Positions 59,849 to 64,000 of a stretch of DNA of 64,000 nt are shown one piece after another. The stretch comes from Microbacterium sp. LWO12-1.2 (GTDB lineage: Bacteria; Actinomycetota; Actinomycetes; Actinomycetales; Microbacteriaceae). Where the stretch lies: positions 2,914,001-2,978,000 of the forward strand of contig NZ_JBEGII010000001.1 in assembly GCF_040675875.1 (NCBI RefSeq). Reading direction: 5' to 3'. A program made the translations under genes and the position numbers. The notes beneath the pieces were generated by a model. It had not been told where the DNA came from, searched no databases, and was given only the letters and a program-made list of their open reading frames with translations. Numbering within the stretch: the stretch's first letter is position 1; every line of letters begins with the position of its first letter.

Positions 59849-61144
59849 TCAGGCTGTGACGGCGGTCGGGGCGGGGCTCGCCGAGACGACGTCCTCCACG
59901 CCCTTCGGCGTCTTCAGCAGGAAGGTCAGGCCGAAGCCGACCAGGTAGAGCGCGGCGATGATCCATACCGTGCCCTCGATGCCGACAGGGGCGGCGAGTC
60001 CGGCGATGACCGGGCCGATGAACTGGCTGAGGCCGGCGCCGAGGTTGAGGATCGCGACCGCTGCGGCCTTGTTCTTCGGTGCGAGCAGCGGGACGATCGC
60101 GGACAGCGGCACGAACATGCCGAGCGCGAGGCCGTAGACGATGGCGATCGCGATCGTGATCCAGAAGTTCGGTCCGATGAGGGTCGGGACGTAGAACAGC
60201 GCGAGCACAGTGACGAAGCATCCGATGCCGCCGGCCCAGGCGACCACGTTGACGCGACCGATCCAGTCGGCGAGGTAGCCGGAGAGGAGGTTCGCGGCGA
60301 CGTTCGCGGCGAGCATGGTGCCCCAGATGATCTGCCACTGGGCGAGGTCGAAGCCGACGTCGCGGACCATGTAGGTGGTCAGGAAGACGACGAACGCATA
60401 GAACGAGAGCGTGTTGATGATGCGGACCACGCCGCCGACGCCGACCTTCGGGTTGGTCGCGACGATCGTGAGCGAACTGACGACACCCTTGACACTGTTG
60501 GCGACCGTGACCTTCTTGGTGACCGGGTTGCGCAGGAGGACGAGCACCATGAGCCCACCGACGACGACGAAGGCCAGCGCCATCCAGAGGGTCGCCAGCT
60601 CACCGATGATCGGGATGACGGCGCCGGCGAAGTAGGAGCTCAGCACGCCGAGGCCGAGCGTGGAGAAGAACCAGTACCAGCCGACCGCGCGCCCCATGAC
60701 GCTCTCGTCGGTGTCGATCGTGACCCAGACGAGGAATCCATAGGCGAACATCGGGTAGCCGAGGCCCCGGATGCCGAAGGCGAGGAGCATGATCTCGAAG
60801 TTGCCGCCCATGACGCCGAAGACGAGGAAGAGCACTTCGAAGACGACCCAGATGCCGAAGCCGAGCATCATGACGCGCTTCGGGCCCCAGGCCTCTGCCA
60901 GCGCGCCGCTCAACCAGGCGGCCACGGCGACGACGATGCCGTACACGGACCAGAGCAGGGCGATCTGACCACCGTCGAATCCGCGCTCGTCGAGGTACGG
61001 GGAGAGGAAGCCGGCCTCGATGCCGTCGCCGATCATGAAGACCGTCAGCGCGACGAAGCCCCAGGCGATGGGCCGCGAGATGCCCTGCGAGCTGAGCAGG
61101 CGCGCGAAGCGACCTTCGACGGGAGGTGATGCGGGGGTGACCAT
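59849..61144 (-). CDS. MFS polyol transporter, RbtT/DalT/CsbX type
   Basis: This 431-residue protein has 12 helices and opens IAWGFVALTVFMIGDGIEAGFLSPYL. It has LAEAWGPKRVMMLGFG near 82 and FGIRGLGYPMFAYGFLVW near 122, features of ribitol and arabinitol transporters. It probably imports a polyol or sugar acid with protons. The ATG (61142-61144) follows GAGGAGA. It heads the operon, divergent from a SorC-type regulator, with operator-like repeats between. Confidence 0.88.
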   Translation of the reverse strand: MVTPASPPVEGRFARLLSSQGISRPIAWGFVALTVFMIGDGIEAGFLSPYLDERGFDGGQIALLWSVYGIVVAVAAWLSGALAEAWGPKRVMMLGFGIWVVFEVLFLVFGVMGGNFEIMLLAFGIRGLGYPMFAYGFLVWVTIDTDESVMGRAVGWYWFFSTLGLGVLSSYFAGAVIPIIGELATLWMALAFVVVGGLMVLVLLRNPVTKKVTVANSVKGVVSSLTIVATNPKVGVGGVVRIINTLSFYAFVVFLTTYMVRDVGFDLAQWQIIWGTMLAANVAANLLSGYLADWIGRVNVVAWAGGIGCFVTVLALFYVPTLIGPNFWITIAIAIVYGLALGMFVPLSAIVPLLAPKNKAAAVAILNLGAGLSQFIGPVIAGLAAPVGIEGTVWIIAALYLVGFGLTFLLKTPKGVEDVVSASPAPTAVTA

Positions 61145-61190
61145 GGGTGTCTCCTCGTTGAGCGCGTAGAGAAATCGGGGTAAGTGTGTA

Positions 61191-61235
61191 CATTTGTTCA
61201 CGGAAGTGAACCAATGCCCAAGGACATCTTGGGCA
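61191..61235. promoter_or_regulatory. SorC operator candidate and overlapping palindrome
   Basis: TTCAC-GGAA-GTGAA near 61196-61209 lies in a longer imperfect palindrome (ttgttcac/gtgaaccaa). Next to it TGCCCAAG (61215-61222), 5 nt, CTTGGGCA (61228-61235) is a perfect repeat. The second overlaps the earliest ATG of the regulator gene (61214), which argues for a later start. Confidence 0.5.
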
Positions 61236-61300
61236 GGAGTCACGGAATTGTCAAGCAGCGCGACGACGGCCGGGGGAACCGGCATGGGAGGATGTTCAGC

Positions 61301-62212
61301 ATGCTGATGGGTCGCGTGGCGCGCATGTACTACGAGCTGGGGCTCACGCACCAGGAGATCGCCGACACCCTCGGGCTGTCGCGCGTCCGGGTGACGAGAC
61401 TGCTGGCCGAGGCCAGGGAATCGGGCATGGTGGAGATCATCGTGCACGTGGAGGAGTCGCTCTTCGCCGCGGAGGAACAGGCCCTGCTGAGCCGCTTCGG
61501 ACTGCGCCAGGCGTGGATCGCCCCGAGCATCGACGACCCCGCGAAGGCTGCTCGGGCGATGGCGACGGTCGGCGTCGAGGCGCTCGCCAGCGTCATCGAG
61601 AAGGACACCACGGTCGCCATGGGGCTTTCCACGGCGGTCGCCGCCGTGGTCGAGGCCTTCCCGACGCGCTCCCTCGGGGCACGCTTCGTCCCCCTCACCG
61701 GCTCGAGCAGCGGCCTCGCCAACGGAGCCAGCCCGCACGAGCTGACCCTCGCACTGGCTCGACGCACCGGCGGCGCCGCATTCCACCTCCCGGCACCGCT
61801 CGTCGCCGCGTCCGCCCAGGCGGCGGAGAGCGCATACGCCGACCCCGGGGTGCGCGATGTCCTCGCCAGGGCCGCAGAGGCCACGACAGTGATCGCCGGC
61901 ATCGGCAGCACGCAGGACACGCGCGGGCTCCTGTTCGGCTCGTTGAGCGAAGAGGAGCGCGCCGCACTCCTCGAAGCGGGCGCGATCGGCGACATCGGCG
62001 GGCGCTTCTTCGATGCCACCGGGGCACCGGTGCGCGGTGCCCTCGATCACAGGGTCGTCGGACTCGACCTCGACCAGCTCCGCGCGATCCCCCATCGGCT
62101 GGCGATCGCCGCGGGTCCGGCGAAGCTCGACGCCCTGCGGGTCGCGCTGTCGAGCGGCCTCGTCACCATGCTCGTGACCGACTCGACCACCGCCGCCGGG
62201 CTGCTCGGCTGA
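61301..62212 (+). CDS. SorC/DeoR-type sugar-binding transcriptional regulator
   Basis: The protein (303 aa from this ATG) has an N-terminal helix-turn-helix (VARMYYELGLTHQEIADTLGLSRVRVTRLLAEAR, about 4-37). The SorC sugar-phosphate domain follows, with VAMGLSTAVAAVV near 105, GIGS near 202 and a closing MLVTDSTTAAGLLG. Start choice is uncertain: the ATGs at 61292 and 61301 follow GGGAGG, while an ATG at 61214 lies inside a palindrome. It is divergent from the transporter operon and converges with the dehydrogenase gene, so it likely controls both units. Confidence 0.85.
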   Translation: MLMGRVARMYYELGLTHQEIADTLGLSRVRVTRLLAEARESGMVEIIVHVEESLFAAEEQALLSRFGLRQAWIAPSIDDPAKAARAMATVGVEALASVIEKDTTVAMGLSTAVAAVVEAFPTRSLGARFVPLTGSSSGLANGASPHELTLALARRTGGAAFHLPAPLVAASAQAAESAYADPGVRDVLARAAEATTVIAGIGSTQDTRGLLFGSLSEEERAALLEAGAIGDIGGRFFDATGAPVRGALDHRVVGLDLDQLRAIPHRLAIAAGPAKLDALRVALSSGLVTMLVTDSTTAAGLLG

Positions 62213-62242
62213 CCACCGAAGCCGCCCGGGCAGCGGCGAGAT

Positions 62243-63253
62243 CTAGCCCACCGCGGCGAGCGCCTTCTCGTTCGCCGTTCCGGGCACACGCCGCCCTGCG
62301 AGCCACCCCCGCAGCGCGTCAGCCGCGATGCGCGAGTGCTCGACGATCACGTCATCGGACGCGCCGGCGATATGCGGTGTCATCGTGACGTTGTCGAACG
62401 TGAAGAGCTCGTGATCGTGAGGCAGCGGCTCCTGATAAAAGACGTCGAAGCCGGCGCCGGCGATCCGCCGCTCGCGCAGCACCGCCATCAGGGCCTGCTC
62501 GTCGATGATCGCCGCACGACCCGCATTGATCAGGAACGCGTCGGCGCGCAGCAGCGCGAGCTCACGCGCGCCGAGAAGCCCTTCGGTCTCCGGCATCAGG
62601 GGTACGTGAACCGTGACGATGTCAGAGGTCGACAGCACTTCGTCGAGCGGCACCACGCTGGCGTCTTCTCCGAACGCGTCAGGAGCCAGGAAGGGATCGT
62701 AGACCTTGACGGTCATACCGAATCCCCGCGCCCGGGAGACCATGCGCCGGCCGATCGCGCCACCGCCGAGGATGCCGAGCGTTCGTCCGTTGAGCCCGAT
62801 CGAGCGGAAGACCTCGTAGGGCTCGAAGACATCGCTCTCGACCCAGTTTCCAGCGCGCAGCCACCGCTCCGATTGGCTCACCTTGCGCACGGTGGCCAGC
62901 AGCAGCGCGAAGCTCAGGTCCGCCGTGACCTCCGCGTTGCGCCCTGGCGTGGTGAAGACGGGGATGCCTCGAGCAGAACAGGCGTCGAGGTCGACGTTCG
63001 CCGGCTTGGCCCGGCACGAGACGACCGCCCGGAGCTCGGGAGCCTTCGCAAGGGCTGCCTCGTCCACGACGTCGAGCTCGGCGATCACGACGTGCGCGGC
63101 GGCCAGAGAGTCGTCGACGCCGCGGTCCGCGAGCGATCCGCCATCCATGGTGGCGGCGACGATCGTGACATCGAAGGCATCCGCGAGGGACTCAGCGATG
63201 GCGGTATCGAACGGCGCCGTGATGAGCACCTTCGGGCGGGACTGTTCAGTCAT
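62243..63253 (-). CDS. D-isomer-specific 2-hydroxyacid dehydrogenase
   Basis: This 336-residue protein has the NAD motif LGILGGGAIGRRM near 150, the substrate Arg near 82 (SCRAKPANVDLDAC), INAGRAAIIDEQAL near 240, the acidic YQEP near 268, and the catalytic His in TPHIAGAS near 290. It oxidises a 2-hydroxy acid or reduces a 2-keto acid. The start overlaps the FGGY kinase stop by 8 bp, so the pair is coupled. A sugar acid or phospho-acid intermediate of the local pathway is the likely substrate. It is also close to 3-phosphoglycerate dehydrogenase in form. Confidence 0.9.
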   Translation of the reverse strand: MTEQSRPKVLITAPFDTAIAESLADAFDVTIVAATMDGGSLADRGVDDSLAAAHVVIAELDVVDEAALAKAPELRAVVSCRAKPANVDLDACSARGIPVFTTPGRNAEVTADLSFALLLATVRKVSQSERWLRAGNWVESDVFEPYEVFRSIGLNGRTLGILGGGAIGRRMVSRARGFGMTVKVYDPFLAPDAFGEDASVVPLDEVLSTSDIVTVHVPLMPETEGLLGARELALLRADAFLINAGRAAIIDEQALMAVLRERRIAGAGFDVFYQEPLPHDHELFTFDNVTMTPHIAGASDDVIVEHSRIAADALRGWLAGRRVPGTANEKALAAVG

Positions 63254-64000
63254 GTGTCTTCTTTCTGGGATGGCGATCAGTGGATGCGGGGCCGGAAGAA
63301 GCCGACGAACCGGCGCTCTCCCGCAGGCGTCGCAGACCAGGCCAGTGCGGGCGCAGAGCATCGCGAGTGGCGATGAACTGCGCGTACATGTGTTCGTACA
63401 CCGCCACGCGCGAGGCATCGGGACGGAAGGTCGTGGTCGACGGGGCCAGACGATCTGACGCATCGCGAAGGTCTGCGGCCAGGCCGACCGCGGCCATGGC
63501 GAGAGTCGCGACTCCGCGAGCACCCACCTCGGGCTCGTCCTGGCGCACGATGTCACGTCCGGTGACGTCGGCGAGGATCGAGCAGAGCAAGTCGGAGTCG
63601 GATCCGCCGCCGCAGACGAGGAGGGGGCCATCGAGACCGAGAGCGATCATGCATTCGCGGAGGCTGAAGGCCAGCCCTTCATAGACGCTGCGCAGCAACT
63701 GACCGGGGGTCGTGGTGACGCTGATCCCGAGCCACGACGCGGAGGCGTCGGGCGCGAAGAACGGCGCTCGCTCCCCACTCGGAGACCCGTAGGGGAGGTA
63801 GACGACCCCGCCGCTGCCGGGCGGAACCGCGACGGCCCGCTTCTCGACGACGACCCAGTCGTCTGCGTCCAGACCGAGCGTCGCCCGCACCCAGTCGAGG
63901 TTGGGGGTTCCGGTCATCGGCGCCATGGACTCGAGCACCTGCGCTCCGCGTCCCGTGGCGAGCACGATGCTCGACTCGGTGCGCACCTCGGCCCGTGAGG
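63246..64000 (-). CDS. FGGY-family kinase, C-terminal part (cut by window edge)
   Basis: The visible 251 residues are the C-terminal actin-like domain. GGVVYLPYGSPSGERAPFF matches the usual FGGY-2 signature region, LLVCGGGSDSDLLCSILADV is the adenosine-binding segment, and EPEVGARGVATLAMAAVG follows. The open frame continues through the window end; a GTG at 63986 is not the true start. It is coupled to the dehydrogenase gene. Relatives include xylulokinase and LsrK-type kinases. It is the third FGGY kinase in the window. Confidence 0.87.
   Translation of the reverse strand, partial: SRAEVRTESSIVLATGRGAQVLESMAPMTGTPNLDWVRATLGLDADDWVVVEKRAVAVPPGSGGVVYLPYGSPSGERAPFFAPDASASWLGISVTTTPGQLLRSVYEGLAFSLRECMIALGLDGPLLVCGGGSDSDLLCSILADVTGRDIVRQDEPEVGARGVATLAMAAVGLAADLRDASDRLAPSTTTFRPDASRVAVYEHMYAQFIATRDALRPHWPGLRRLRESAGSSASSGPASTDRHPRKKTHD

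Noticed and set aside
61214..61300. Upstream ATG as start of the SorC-type regulator
   Set aside because: It lies inside a perfect inverted repeat and adds a poorly conserved basic stretch before the helix-turn-helix. It is not excluded, but the ATGs after GGGAGG fit better.

Overview
The window is about 70% G+C, has short intergenic gaps, and carries actinobacterial marker genes (HspR with HAIR-type operators, a DUF222-HNH protein, many lipoproteins). Ala-Ser and Asp-Ala pairs are repeatedly written as gcatcc and gatgcc. Together these suggest a Microbacteriaceae genome, probably Microbacterium or a close relative; this is inference from composition and gene content. No rRNA, IS element, integrase or CRISPR array was found. 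One tRNA gene, tRNA-Gly(CCC), is present.

Layout. 1-7.2 kb: a LacI-controlled sugar or sugar-acid locus (FGGY kinase cut by the window edge, LacI, a DHDPS/NAL-type lyase, an SDR dehydrogenase, a binding-protein ABC importer), with three copies of a TGAAATCGATTTCA-type operator. 7.3-14.5 kb: a DeoR regulator and a second importer operon with a second FGGY kinase and two unrelated aldolases. 14.7-20.2 kb: DoxX, then a tripartite tricarboxylate transporter (TctCBA) with another DHDPS-family lyase, next to a GntR regulator whose operator is a perfect 28-bp palindrome over the promoter. 20.2-24.4 kb: dnaK-grpE-dnaJ-hspR under HAIR control. 24.4-33.2 kb: single genes (DUF222-HNH protein, HAD phosphatase, CbiX-type chelatase, FAD reductase behind a possible iron box, lipoproteins, AraC, MFS). 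33.3-40.1 kb: an operon of MHS transporter, amidohydrolase, AruI-like TPP enzyme and ureohydrolase, divergent from a double-domain Lrp regulator, which may degrade guanidino compounds. 40.2-46.3 kb: UMF1 transporter, DUF1778-GNAT toxin-antitoxin pair, a divergent pair of His-rich winged-helix proteins, GNAT, dcd and tRNA-Gly. 46.3-51.1 kb: MDR oxidoreductase/TetR pair, acyl-CoA synthetase, DUF1295 protein. 51.4-55 kb: a copper operon with two CsoR-type sites (copZ, a tandem-domain membrane protein, copA). 55.1-57.6 kb: membrane protein, MalY-type lyase, SGNH lipoprotein. 57.7-64 kb: a SorC-linked polyol or sugar-acid locus (aldehyde dehydrogenase, class II aldolase, RbtT/DalT-type transporter, 2-hydroxyacid dehydrogenase, third FGGY kinase).

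How it works together. Most of the window is catabolic: three solute-binding-protein importers, several secondary transporters and three FGGY kinases, each near its own regulator. Three patterns run through it. Each of the three binding-protein genes is followed by a perfect 12-13 bp GC hairpin before the membrane genes. At least seven genes have a TANNNT box 6-7 nt before the start codon, which implies leaderless mRNAs. Several gene ends are followed by long intergenic palindromic elements, two of which share one repeated 13-mer in the same arrangement.
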